The notes beneath the pieces were generated by a model. The model had not been told where the DNA came from, did not search any database, and saw only the letters and a list, made by a program, of their open reading frames with translations. Of a DNA stretch of 64,000 nucleotides, positions 16,162 through 24,371 are shown piece after piece. The DNA is taken from NCBI RefSeq assembly GCF_000328625.1, contig NC_019978.1, forward strand, positions 1,364,001-1,428,000, in the 5' to 3' direction. Made by a program: the position numbers and the translations under genes. The stretch comes from Halobacteroides halobius DSM 5150. Lineage in GTDB: Bacteria; Bacillota; Halanaerobiia; Halobacteroidales; Halobacteroidaceae. Position 1 is the first letter of the stretch; each line of letters starts with the position of its first letter.

Positions 16162-18915
16162 TTACTTAACTTTAGTTTTTAGTTTCTTAAGTTTATCTTT
16201 TAATTTTTTAATTAATTGACCATATTTACTCCAGTTACCTGCTTTTAACTCAGTTTGAGCTTCTTTATATAGTTGATTAGCTTCTACTATTAATTTTTTA
16301 ATTGTTGTTGGTTGCTTAACTAGTGGAGCTTCTTCTATTGGAATATCTTTTTTAAATTCTTTTTTTATACCAAATAATTTCTGTAAAGCTAATCGAAGAT
16401 TAGTAGCCATTGCTAAATCATCACTAGTAGCAACAACAACTCGTTTTAACTCGGGTAGTTCACTTTGTTCAGCTTGCAAATAAATAGGTTCTATATATAA
16501 TAAAGATTTATTAACTGGAATGGTTAATAAGTTTCCTCTAATCACTTCGGAACCTCGCTGATTCCACAGGCTTAACTGTTTGGAAATACTAGAGTCTTGA
16601 TCTATTCTAGATTCAATTTGCATTGGCCCGTAAGTTAGTTTTTGTTTCGGAAATTCATATAAAACTAATTTGCCATTGGGTTTAGCTGCTAACCAAGAAA
16701 TCATATTATTCTTTTTAAATGGAGTAAAAGGTAGCATTAAAAGCATGCTAGCTTCTTTTTCTTGGGGTAGATTAAACAAAGCATAATATGGTTGCACTTC
16801 AATTATGGAGTTTAACCAACGTTGTGAATTGTTATTTTGAGCTCGTCTAGCATATGTTTGCTGAGGTATACTCCATAAGTCTTCTTTATTATAGAATACT
16901 CTTGGATTTTGCATATGATAATTTTTATATACATCTGCTTGAATATTGAATAACCCTTTAGGATATCTAAGATGTTTTTTTATATCTTGGGGCATCTTGT
17001 TAGCTGAAACAAATAATTCTGGGAAAATTTTATCATATGTTTGAATAATTGGGTCTGACTGATCAACCACATAAAACTTCATCTTACCACTATAAGCATT
17101 AACAACAACTTTTACAGAGTTTCTAATATAATTCCCCCATGTTTGAGGTTCTGAATAAGGGTATAAGCTAGTTGTTGTATAAGCATCCTGTACCCAATAA
17201 AGCTTTCCTGCTTTACTAATAACTAAATATGGGTCTGCATCATATCTTAAAAAAGGTGCTACTCTTCTAATTCTCTTATTAATATTTCGTCTAAGCATTA
17301 GTTGACTATCATTTGTAATATCTTCATTCAAAAATATCTTTAGTGTTTGATACTTTAAAGCAAAGATTATTTTCTTAAAAAATGTATTTAACTTAATTCC
17401 TCCGCTACCTTGATAATTAGTATATTGATTAATATCTCCTTTCGGATAATCAAACTCTTTTGCTTTAGTATCTACTATTGCATAACCATTGTTTGCCTCT
17501 CCATAGTAGATTCTAGGTTGAGTTATATTTATTTCTGTACTTTCGGGTGGAATATCCTTAATTAAAAATTTAGGCAATCCACTTGGAGTCACCTTATTAA
17601 CTGGACTCATAGCTACTCCAAACCCATGGGTGAATACTAATCTTTTATTAACCCAGGTTTGAGCACGGTTAGCTAATGAATCTTGATTTAGTTCTCTTGC
17701 TGATAACATTACTTGCTTTAACTTCCCATTAATTTTATATCTATCAATATCAATATTTTTAAAATTATAATAAGACTTGATTTCTTGTAACTGACTATAA
17801 GTAGCTTTTAAAGGTTTCTTATCCCATAATCTGATATTACCAATCAAGTTTTTATTATCAACAATTTTTTTATAACTTAATTCTTCCTTAACCGGAAAAT
17901 TTCTTTCTTCTATATTATCTAAATTATAAGCTTGTCTAGTAAATTTGATATTATATTTAAGATAAGGAGTTTCTTTAGCTATTTCGTTAGGTTCTACTAC
18001 AAATTGTTGAATAACTTGCGGATAGATTCCCCCTACTAAAACTGAAACTAATACTAAAGTTACTACTCCACCAATAATAAATTTTAGGTTTTTAAAGAAA
18101 ATATTGGTGAATACAAAGATAGCTATGATGATTGTTATTACTGATAATATTTTTAAAGCTAATAATCGAGCATTAATATCTGTATAACTAGCACCAAATG
18201 CTACTCCTCGGCCTGAATATAATAATTGGTACATATCGAGTCGATAACCCCAGGCTTTAAGTAAAAAGAAGATAGAAAGTAAAATAGATAGATGATATTT
18301 AATATGTTTATCATTTAACTTGCTAAACAAAGAATCACCGCTAGCAGTTATTAGATAAACAATCCCCGAAATAACCCCAGCTATAACTAGTGAAAACATT
18401 GCTAGTTGGTAGCTTAAATTATAGAAAGGAAGTTTGAAAACATAAAACCCTATATCATTCTGAAATATTGGATCAACTTTATTAAAAGAAGTACTATTTA
18501 TAAATTTAAGTATAATCTTCCACCCACCAAAATTACTAAAAATAAACCCTATAAATAAGCTAATCAGAATATAGACTATATTTATTCTATTGGGAGTAAT
18601 TAATTTGGCCCATTTATTTGAGTTCATAGGATTCATTTCAATAACATCTTTACCTTGTTGATGTTTTGTCTTTATTCTCTGCCAAAAATTAATCACTTTT
18701 TTTCTAGTTAAAAACAAATTAACCAGTATAATTGTTGAAATAAACAACCAAGTTCCCAATCTAACACTAATCTTACTTTGGATGATTGTCCAAAAACTGT
18801 TTGAAAACCCAAGGCTTTCAAACCATAACCAATCTATAAAAAAATTAATCCCCAAACTCAACAAAATATTAACGACAATAAAAACTGTTATTAGTATAGC
18901 TATTATTTTTCTAAT
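16162..18915 (-). CDS. UPF0182 family large membrane protein
   Basis: An uncharacterised UPF0182 protein: about seven N-terminal transmembrane helices (first 300 residues) followed by a large extracytoplasmic domain and a Lys-rich coiled tail. Family landmarks include FFIDWLWFESLG near the start, YLKYNIKFTRQAYNLD, RAQTWVNKRLVFTHGFGVAMSPVN in the middle and GPMQIESRIDQD later. The first clear in-frame ATG/GTG/TTG is TTG at 18864, which would remove half of the first helix. The strong ribosome site GGAGGTG (18932-18926) instead points to ATA 18918 or ATT 18915, giving a full N-terminal helix (IRKIIAILITVFIVVNILLS). Length is then about 917 residues, as expected. Confidence 0.87.
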   Translation of the reverse strand: MRKIIAILITVFIVVNILLSLGINFFIDWLWFESLGFSNSFWTIIQSKISVRLGTWLFISTIILVNLFLTRKKVINFWQRIKTKHQQGKDVIEMNPMNSNKWAKLITPNRINIVYILISLFIGFIFSNFGGWKIILKFINSTSFNKVDPIFQNDIGFYVFKLPFYNLSYQLAMFSLVIAGVISGIVYLITASGDSLFSKLNDKHIKYHLSILLSIFFLLKAWGYRLDMYQLLYSGRGVAFGASYTDINARLLALKILSVITIIIAIFVFTNIFFKNLKFIIGGVVTLVLVSVLVGGIYPQVIQQFVVEPNEIAKETPYLKYNIKFTRQAYNLDNIEERNFPVKEELSYKKIVDNKNLIGNIRLWDKKPLKATYSQLQEIKSYYNFKNIDIDRYKINGKLKQVMLSARELNQDSLANRAQTWVNKRLVFTHGFGVAMSPVNKVTPSGLPKFLIKDIPPESTEINITQPRIYYGEANNGYAIVDTKAKEFDYPKGDINQYTNYQGSGGIKLNTFFKKIIFALKYQTLKIFLNEDITNDSQLMLRRNINKRIRRVAPFLRYDADPYLVISKAGKLYWVQDAYTTTSLYPYSEPQTWGNYIRNSVKVVVNAYSGKMKFYVVDQSDPIIQTYDKIFPELFVSANKMPQDIKKHLRYPKGLFNIQADVYKNYHMQNPRVFYNKEDLWSIPQQTYARRAQNNNSQRWLNSIIEVQPYYALFNLPQEKEASMLLMLPFTPFKKNNMISWLAAKPNGKLVLYEFPKQKLTYGPMQIESRIDQDSSISKQLSLWNQRGSEVIRGNLLTIPVNKSLLYIEPIYLQAEQSELPELKRVVVATSDDLAMATNLRLALQKLFGIKKEFKKDIPIEEAPLVKQPTTIKKLIVEANQLYKEAQTELKAGNWSKYGQLIKKLKDKLKKLKTKVK

Positions 18916-19018
18916 TATTAATCTACACCTCCAATTTAATTTTAATTATATAATAAAGTACCTCCTTCCCATATTTTTAATTTTTCTATAAAAGATTAAT
19001 TTTACCTTCATAATAAAC

Positions 19019-19720
19019 TTATTTCAAGTTAATTGTAGGAGATATTTTATTTTTTTCAAAGTAAGTAAAATATTTACCATTACCTAAATTAGCTAATGAT
19101 TTTAATTTTAACTGACTAACTTTATCTATTTTACCAATATGAACAATATGTGTCTTTATTTTAAACTTAGTCAGCTTTTTTATTACTTTACTAGGCATAA
19201 TCTTTCCTGTATCTTCACCATCTGTTACTAATATAATATGTTTTGATCCTTTATACTTGATTAAATTCTGTTTAGCTTTTAGTAAACTTGTTCTAATAGA
19301 TGATTCCCCTGTTGGATTTATTTTATTTATAAAATTTATAATTTCTTTTCTATTTTTAACCCCCAATGGAATTGTAAAAAACGATGGGGTATTATTTCTA
19401 TCTTTATTTCCAAAAACCCTAATCCCTAAATTTAAGTTTGTAGGCAAGCGATTAACTATACTATATAGTACATTCTTTGACGTAGTTATTTTATTAATAT
19501 TTTCTTTATTTTGTATACTTTTTGATACATCCCAAATTATTTCTACATTATCTTTATATTTAATAGGCAATTGTGGTTGATTTACTTTTATTTCCCCTCC
19601 AGAAATCTTACTATTATTAGCTATGGAAAAAGATAAAATATCTAATTGTTCTATCCCCATGATAAAAGATATTAAACATATAATTAAAATTATTAGAGTC
19701 ATATTTAATTGTGATTTCAT
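19019..19720 (-). CDS. Anchored von Willebrand factor A-domain protein
   Basis: A 233-residue protein with an N-terminal membrane anchor or signal (about residues 5-25) followed by one VWA domain. The metal-ion-dependent adhesion site is complete: DVSKS (DxSxS), the Thr/Ser in PTGESS, and VTDGED. The partner is unknown. It follows the nonfunctional-looking NhaC locus and precedes the UPF0182 gene on the same strand, 104 bases away. A GGAGGG ribosome site precedes the ATG. A repeated box (19779-19793) lies 59 bases upstream. Confidence 0.82.
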   Translation of the reverse strand: MKSQLNMTLIILIICLISFIMGIEQLDILSFSIANNSKISGGEIKVNQPQLPIKYKDNVEIIWDVSKSIQNKENINKITTSKNVLYSIVNRLPTNLNLGIRVFGNKDRNNTPSFFTIPLGVKNRKEIINFINKINPTGESSIRTSLLKAKQNLIKYKGSKHIILVTDGEDTGKIMPSKVIKKLTKFKIKTHIVHIGKIDKVSQLKLKSLANLGNGKYFTYFEKNKISPTINLK

Positions 19721-19778
19721 TACAATCCCTCCTTAATATAATGTATTCTTTTTTTTATTGTTTATGATTTTTATTTTT

Positions 19779-19793
19779 ATGTTCATAAGTGAC
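19779..19793. promoter_or_regulatory. Repeated 15-bp box upstream of the VWA gene
   Basis: GTCACTTATGAACAT on the minus strand, identical to the box at 30571-30585 and two mismatches from that at 21854-21868. A half-copy (TTCACTTAAGA) lies just beyond. Possible regulator site; function not shown. Confidence 0.45.
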
Positions 19794-19823
19794 TATATCT
19801 TAAGTGAACTTAATACTAAAAAA

Positions 19824-19845
19824 AGAGCAGGAATTATCCTGCTCT
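19824..19845 (-). terminator. Intrinsic terminator of the NhaC-family locus
   Basis: AGAGCAGGA and TCCTGCTCT pair around a 4-base loop; the minus strand continues with seven T. Confidence 0.92.
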
Positions 19846-19855
19846 AAACCAAAAG

Positions 19856-21130
19856 TTATGCGGTAATTTCTTTTGTATCTTCTATTGTTACTTCATCTCC
19901 TTCGACTTCTTTTCCGAATATATTAATAGCTATATAGCAAGCAATCATACCTAATAGCAATAATGGAAATACTACCCAGTAAGGTAGTCCAAATCCAGCT
20001 GGAATAAAGCCAAAGACAATAGAAATGATTCCTACTATAAGCGCATAAGGGATTTGTGTATTAACATGATCAATATGGTCGGCAGCTGAAGCTGTAGAAG
20101 ACATAATTGTAGTATCAGATATTGGACTACAGTGGTCTCCTAAAACACAACCAGTCAATACTGCTCCAATTGTTGGTAACATAGGTGCCCCAAATTGATA
20201 CGCCATTGGAATTGCTAAAGGCATAATAATTGCGTTAGTTCCCCAAGAAGTACCTGTAGCAAAAGCAATTATGCCCGGAATAACAAACATCATTGTTGGA
20301 AGTAAAAATGGTGGAATAATATCCTTAGTTAAAGCTACAATATAATTAGCTGTTCCTAGCTTTTCAATTACTGTTCCTAAGGACCAAGCTAGAATAAGAA
20401 TACCACAGGCTACAGCTAATGCTTTAGCTCCATCAATCCAACCTTCCATAATTTCTTCTACTTCTAAATTCCCTTTAAATAGTCCTAATATTCCTGCAAC
20501 TATTGTACCACTAAACGAAGCCCATAGAAGAACTACACTAGAATCAGCATTTCCAAATGCTTCTCTAAGTCCCACATCGGCTGCTAATCCACCACCATTA
20601 TACCATAAACCAACTAAAGAAACTATAATAACTGTAATAATAGGTAAAAAAGCATCATACCATTTCATACTATTATTTTCTTTATAATTCATCTCTGTTA
20701 GTTCTTCAGAAGCCATTGGTGTGGCCCCATCTGCTAATACCTTTCCAGTTTTTCTAGCCCTTTGCTCTGCTTGATGCATAGGACCTATATCTTTGCCAGT
20801 CCAAATAACTACTAAAATCATAAATAAAGCTAATATACTGTAAAATCGATACGGAATTGTTTTAAGGAAAACAGAATAAACATTTTGCTCAATGCCTAAC
20901 TTAGTAAAAGCATCCTGAATTAATCCCATTTCATAACCAACCCAAGTTGAAATAAATGCCATACTAGTTACAGGTGCGGCTGTACAATCAACAATATAAG
21001 ATAACTTTTCTCGGGATACCTTTAACTTATCTGTAATCGACCGCATTGTAGTTCCTACAATCAAACTATTAGCATAATCATCAAAGAAGATTAATACACC
21101 CATTATCCATGTAGCTAACTGTGCTTTTTT
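19856..21130 (-). pseudogene. NhaC-family Na+/H+ antiporter-type transporter, 5'-truncated
   Basis: The C-terminal three quarters of an NhaC-family transporter are intact. Recognisable stretches are IFFDDYANSLIVGTTMRS, SREKLSYIVDCTAAPVTSMA and ATGTSWGTNAIIMPLAIPM, then VLGDHCSPISDTTIMSS. About 130-150 N-terminal residues normal for the family are absent. Homology continues upstream of the first ATG (21103) through KAQLATWIMG, then stops at about 21126 where sequence matching a lysine riboswitch begins. No ribosome site precedes 21103. I read this as a deletion that fused the riboswitch to the middle of the gene. A shortened functional protein or an assembly error are the alternatives. NhaC-type genes under lysine riboswitches are thought to move lysine. 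Confidence 0.75.
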
Positions 21131-21240
21131 AACAGTTTTATACCTGTTAAGTATAAACCCAACAACAAATATTTTAATTTGTTGTTTCGGCAGTTAACCC
21201 TTTCCTTAGCTAAGTACTTTTGATAACTGCTCCTCTACCT
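21124..21240 (-). promoter_or_regulatory. Lysine riboswitch (L-box) aptamer, 3' part missing
   Basis: On the minus strand the conserved blocks appear in order: AGGTAGAGGAGC, AAAAGTA, GGAAAGGG, CTGCCGAA and GTTGGG, then AAAACTGTTAA near the P5 start. Helices can be drawn: P2 GCAGTTA (21230-21224) with TAACTGC (21196-21190); P3 AACAACAAAT (21186-21177) with ATTTGTTGTT (21170-21161); P4 TTTATAC (21157-21151) with GTATAAA (21143-21137). The P5 3' strand, a normal P1 closure and the expression platform are missing where coding sequence begins. The P2 and P3 loops are also unusually short. Confidence 0.75.
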
Positions 21241-21259
21241 TATTATTTTGTTTATATTT

Positions 21260-21288
21260 AGAATAACACACATTAGTAACTAAAGCAA
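21260..21288 (-). promoter_or_regulatory. Sigma-A promoter of the lysine riboswitch transcript
   Basis: TTGCTT (21288-21283), 17-bp spacer, TATTCT (21265-21260), about 12 bases before the predicted riboswitch start. Confidence 0.65.
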
Positions 21289-21312
21289 GAAAAAAATAAT
21301 TTCATCCTTATT

Positions 21313-21789
21313 TTAGTTTATATTTATCATCTTTAACTTATCTTCTGCTGGGGTTAAAAAGAAAACCTTCTTAATCTCCTTTTCTTTTAAAGATAGTTCA
21401 ACAATATCATAAGGATAGGTAATCATTTGGATTACAGCTTGATTTGGTGACGGTCCAACTGCTTTAACAGTTACAATTAAATTATCATCTTTTTTTCTAA
21501 TCTCTTTTATTTTAATTTGAAATCCTCCTGATGAACGCTCGCCTAATGAAGCATAAACAGCAATCCTATTATTTAATGATAAATTTTCAATACCTCTTAG
21601 CTTGTTGCGTAACTGACCAATGGAATTAGGCGTTATTAGTTTCATTTGCCCTTGTTTAATAGATTCACTACTTAACTTTCTACCCTCTAATTTTTCTGTG
21701 TTATTATAAATAACTTTTCCTTGCCTTAAATTACAACCACTAATTGCTAAGACTATTAATAGATTTAAAATTATTATTTTGTACTTCAT
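21313..21789 (-). CDS. Lipoprotein with PrcB-like C-terminal domain
   Basis: A 158-residue exported lipoprotein. The signal sequence ends in the lipobox LAISGC (Cys 19). The C-terminal half (about 75-150: NNRIAVYASLGERSSGGFQIKIKEI...) matches the PrcB_C/protease-complex-associated domain, in which the GERxSGG turn is typical. The domain is often found in secreted Firmicute proteins and its molecular role is unclear. A sigma-A promoter (21820-21848) and an upstream 15-bp box (21854-21868) precede it. Confidence 0.78.
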   Translation of the reverse strand: MKYKIIILNLLIVLAISGCNLRQGKVIYNNTEKLEGRKLSSESIKQGQMKLITPNSIGQLRNKLRGIENLSLNNRIAVYASLGERSSGGFQIKIKEIRKKDDNLIVTVKAVGPSPNQAVIQMITYPYDIVELSLKEKEIKKVFFLTPAEDKLKMININ

Positions 21790-21819
21790 AATTATCTCTC
21801 CTTGTTTGTTATATTGTTT

Positions 21820-21848
21820 ATTATATTATAATTTTGTCTTTTTTGCAA
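21820..21848 (-). promoter_or_regulatory. Sigma-A promoter of the lipoprotein gene
   Basis: TTGCAA (21848-21843), 17-bp spacer, TATAAT (21825-21820). Confidence 0.75.
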
Positions 21849-21853
21849 TCTTT

Positions 21854-21868
21854 ATGGTCTTAAGTGAC
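21854..21868. promoter_or_regulatory. Repeated 15-bp box upstream of the lipoprotein gene
   Basis: GTCACTTAAGACCAT on the minus strand, close to the boxes at 19779 and 30571. It sits just upstream of the -35 element, an activator-like position. Confidence 0.45.
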
Positions 21869-21965
21869 TAATATTTTAATGAATAAGTTTAGGTTTGATT
21901 TAAAGGCATTTCTGGGATATTTTCTTCTCCATAAGTTAATAATAACCTTGAAAGGAGGCCCACAA

Positions 21966-22106
21966 ATGATGTTAAATGAAATTAAAAATCAACTAAGCAA
22001 AACTATGGATGATAACCAAGAAACAAATCATTATTCTAAATTAATTGTTACAGCGGCTGGAGCATTTCTATTAGGTAGAATTATGGGCTTTATTAAAAAA
22101 AAGTAG
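21966..22106 (+). CDS. Small single-helix membrane protein, unknown function
   Basis: A 46-residue protein: polar N-terminal half (NEIKNQLSKTMDDNQETN), one transmembrane helix (LIVTAAGAFLLGRIMGFI) and a KKK end. ATG 21966 (or 21969) is chosen because GAAAGGAGGCCCACAA stands directly before it; the open frame extends upstream to 21864 but without a ribosome site. A strong terminator follows 10 bases after the stop, supporting a real short gene. Confidence 0.65.
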   Translation: MMLNEIKNQLSKTMDDNQETNHYSKLIVTAAGAFLLGRIMGFIKKK

Positions 22107-22115
22107 CTTTCTTTC

Positions 22116-22143
22116 AAAAAAGCCAGGAAACCCTGGCTTTTTT
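22116..22143. terminator. Bidirectional terminator
   Basis: AAAAAAGCCAGG and CCTGGCTTTTTT pair perfectly around AAAC, serving the small membrane protein gene and the convergent deacetylase gene. Confidence 0.93.
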
Positions 22144-22149
22144 ACAATA

Positions 22150-23337
22150 TTAGATTAAATCACTTATTCCGACAAACTTTATTCCTATCTTATCTAACGA
22201 AGGTAATATTTTACTTAAAACTGAAAAAGTTATTCTCCCACCATGTGGGCCAACATGACCAATCCCTATTGCTTGACCTTCTTTGATAGCATGAGCTACT
22301 AATAATAAAAGATTCTTTCTAATATCACCATAATCTTTTTTATTATCTAAAAACACATCCCTTTCTAAGTAAGGAACTTCTAATTTATTAGCTAGCTGCC
22401 CTACAACTGATTTAGAAGTAGTACGACTATCTATAGCTATTAAATTATTACTTTTTGCTACCTTTAAAATAGCTTCCATTACTCTTTTATTAGCAGTAGC
22501 TTTAGAACCAGTATGATTATTAAACCCAATTGCTGTTGGAATATCAATTATTGCTTCTTGAACTCTAGATTTAATCTCCTTAGTCGATAAACTAGTTAAA
22601 ATTGGTTTAGAACCTAACCAACTTAACTTACCCTTTTCTGACTCCATTGGTAAATGTACAATTACATCAAATCCATTTTCCTTAATCTCTCTTGCCTCTT
22701 CAGTTGAAGTTTCTTTAAAGGGTAAGATAGCGCAAGTTATCTTTTGTTCTAACTTTAGTATTTCATCTGTTCCTGCAGCCCTATTTCCAAAATCATCAAT
22801 GATAATTGCTACTTTAGCTGGTCCTCGTCTAACTCTAAAAGGAGATTTAAAATTAATATAAGATGACAGTTTTGCTTTCCGACCATTAATTAAGAAATAA
22901 CCTGTTTTAGCACCATTTATTCTACCACCAATTTGAAGTAAAGAATCAATTAATGCAAATTGTTCCATTAATTTTAGTTTATATATCTTAGATGAAAAAT
23001 TATAATATATTTTACCATTTTTATAACCTACATCTTTAAGTGCTATCTTTGCATTATGAGATAAATCTATAGCTAAACTTTCAATTCTTTTTCTCACCTG
23101 ATAACTTTCATGATCTACAACTTTATTTATAGCTTGACTAACAGAAGAATAAAGAATTACATTTCTAATTTTGGCCCTGACTATAGTTTTTATTCCTTTT
23201 TGGCCTGGAGTTATAGCTAGTCTTTCATTTGCTAATAAATTATTTCCTTTTATAAAAAAGGTAAATATAGATGAAAATAAGAACACACTAATCACTACAA
23301 TAAAATGGATTCTTTTTTCTACTTTAAATTTTATCAT
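22150..23337 (-). CDS. Divergent polysaccharide deacetylase family protein (YibQ type)
   Basis: A 395-residue protein with an N-terminal membrane anchor (about 10-32), an intervening region (about 40-165) and a C-terminal divergent polysaccharide deacetylase domain. Key motifs are VAIIIDDFGNR, VIVHLPMES, GFNNHTGSKAT, AIDSRTTSKS and GIGHVGPHGG. The family (PF04748) keeps the NodB fold but its substrate is not established; in diderms it is envelope-associated. Monocistronic, between two terminators. Confidence 0.88.
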   Translation of the reverse strand: MIKFKVEKRIHFIVVISVFLFSSIFTFFIKGNNLLANERLAITPGQKGIKTIVRAKIRNVILYSSVSQAINKVVDHESYQVRKRIESLAIDLSHNAKIALKDVGYKNGKIYYNFSSKIYKLKLMEQFALIDSLLQIGGRINGAKTGYFLINGRKAKLSSYINFKSPFRVRRGPAKVAIIIDDFGNRAAGTDEILKLEQKITCAILPFKETSTEEAREIKENGFDVIVHLPMESEKGKLSWLGSKPILTSLSTKEIKSRVQEAIIDIPTAIGFNNHTGSKATANKRVMEAILKVAKSNNLIAIDSRTTSKSVVGQLANKLEVPYLERDVFLDNKKDYGDIRKNLLLLVAHAIKEGQAIGIGHVGPHGGRITFSVLSKILPSLDKIGIKFVGISDLI

Positions 23338-23431
23338 TTTATTATAACAACTCCTAAATCCTTTACCATATTATATTCAAAATCAAACCAGAAATATCAC
23401 TATATATATCCTATCAATATAGATAAATTAA

Positions 23432-23469
23432 AAAGGCTCTGGTATTTACGTAAATACCAGAGCCTTTTT
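23432..23469 (-). terminator. Strong terminator after mntP
   Basis: A perfect 19-bp-arm palindrome centred on the CG at 23450 (AAAGGCTCTGG...CCAGAGCCTTT), closed by T runs in both directions. It ends the mntP transcript. Confidence 0.88.
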
Positions 23470-23490
23470 ACCGCTAAAACTTATATTTTA

Positions 23491-24036
23491 TCATAAAATC
23501 ATTTTCAGACCAAATATGATTAAGATTACCCCACCTAAATAATCAGCATACTTCTCAATAACCATAAAGCTTTTAATGTAGTTACTAATTACAAAAGAAA
23601 CAAAGGTAAGTAAGCAAGCAACCAATCCAATCACAGTCGCTCTTAAAAGAATAAGCTTTAAACTTAAATTATATAGTACTGAAAAACCAATTCCTAAAGC
23701 ATCAATACTAACACTTACTCCTAAAATTACATAAGTTATTAAATCTAACTTTGTATAAACACAAGCCTCGTCATCTTCATGACCTTCTTTTAATAGTAAT
23801 AAACCCAATAATAAAATTACTACTCCACTAATATATCCACTGATATTAAAATAATTACCATCAATATAACTACCAAATAAAGCTCCTAATAAAACAAATA
23901 GAAATTGAAAACTTCCAAAAGATAAAATAAGATTTCCTCTTTCAATTTTATCTAATTTATTACCACAACTTATTCCTAAAGCAACACCAAAAGCATCTAA
24001 AGCTAGTGCTATAGCAATTGGCATAATTTCTAACAT
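23491..24036 (-). CDS. mntP: MntP/YtaF-family manganese efflux-type membrane protein
   Basis: A 181-residue, six-helix membrane protein made of two inverted repeats. Each carries the family aspartate: ALALDAFGVALGIS (about 10-23) and VSVSIDALGIGFSVL (about 107-121). MntP proteins export Mn2+. The sporulation protein YtaF is closely related, and a length near 180 does not separate them. The downstream partner in transcript order is absent; a Zn-ribbon protein gene lies directly upstream (18-base gap). No Mn-sensing yybP-ykoY element is seen. Confidence 0.8.
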   Translation of the reverse strand: MLEIMPIAIALALDAFGVALGISCGNKLDKIERGNLILSFGSFQFLFVLLGALFGSYIDGNYFNISGYISGVVILLLGLLLLKEGHEDDEACVYTKLDLITYVILGVSVSIDALGIGFSVLYNLSLKLILLRATVIGLVACLLTFVSFVISNYIKSFMVIEKYADYLGGVILIIFGLKMIL

Positions 24037-24054
24037 TTAATTCACTCCCTACAA

Positions 24055-24261
24055 TTAATCAGTAAAAAAATCAAAAATATTACTTAATGTACTGGTATCA
24101 TTTTTATACAACTCAGTATAACCACATTTGCTACAAGTTATAGTAGTGAATTTTTTATTTTGCACATCAAATACTTTAGATAAACCTCCTCCAGTAGCAG
24201 AAAAAGTATCAGATTCATAATTTTTATTACCACACTTCGGACAAGTATAGTCTTTAGACAT
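24055..24261 (-). CDS. Small zinc-ribbon protein (DUF2082 type)
   Basis: A 68-residue protein with two CxxC knuckles, CPKCGNKNY near residue 7 and CSKCGYTELY near residue 43, joined by FSATGGGLSKVFDVQNKKF. This matches the stand-alone 'nucleic-acid-binding Zn-ribbon' family PF09855; real function unknown. The ATG at 24261 follows GGGAGGTGAAAAA; a frame extension to 24276 runs through that ribosome site. Confidence 0.8.
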   Translation of the reverse strand: MSKDYTCPKCGNKNYESDTFSATGGGLSKVFDVQNKKFTTITCSKCGYTELYKNDTSTLSNIFDFFTD

Positions 24262-24306
24262 TTTTTCACCTCCCAACCTTTAATATTATACATCATAATA
24301 AGTAGA

Positions 24307-24335
24307 TTGTCAGATTATAATATTCATGATATAAT
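24307..24335 (+). promoter_or_regulatory. Sigma-A promoter of the DegV gene
   Basis: TTGTCA (24307-24312), 17-bp spacer, TATAAT (24330-24335), 36 bases before the start codon. Confidence 0.8.
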
Positions 24336-24371
24336 ATCAATATCACACACTAATAGAAAAGGGGCCAAATA

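Noticed and set aside
19856-21103. Intact short NhaC transporter starting at 21103
   Set aside because: Family homology continues upstream of this ATG, no ribosome site is present, and the N-terminal helices of the family are missing.
21864-21965. Longer form of the small membrane protein starting at 21864
   Set aside because: No ribosome site at 21864, overlap with the regulatory box, whereas GAAAGGAGG lies just before 21966.
23432-23469. Palindrome as a transposon end or origin
   Set aside because: It is a simple stem with T runs directly after the mntP stop, so a terminator explains it.
23305-23496. Plus-strand reading frame over the mntP terminator
   Set aside because: It runs through the start region of the deacetylase gene and the perfect terminator palindrome; no ribosome site, no protein-like composition.
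23491-24306. yybP-ykoY manganese riboswitch before the mntP operon
   Set aside because: No GGGGAGUA-type conserved blocks are found upstream of 24261.
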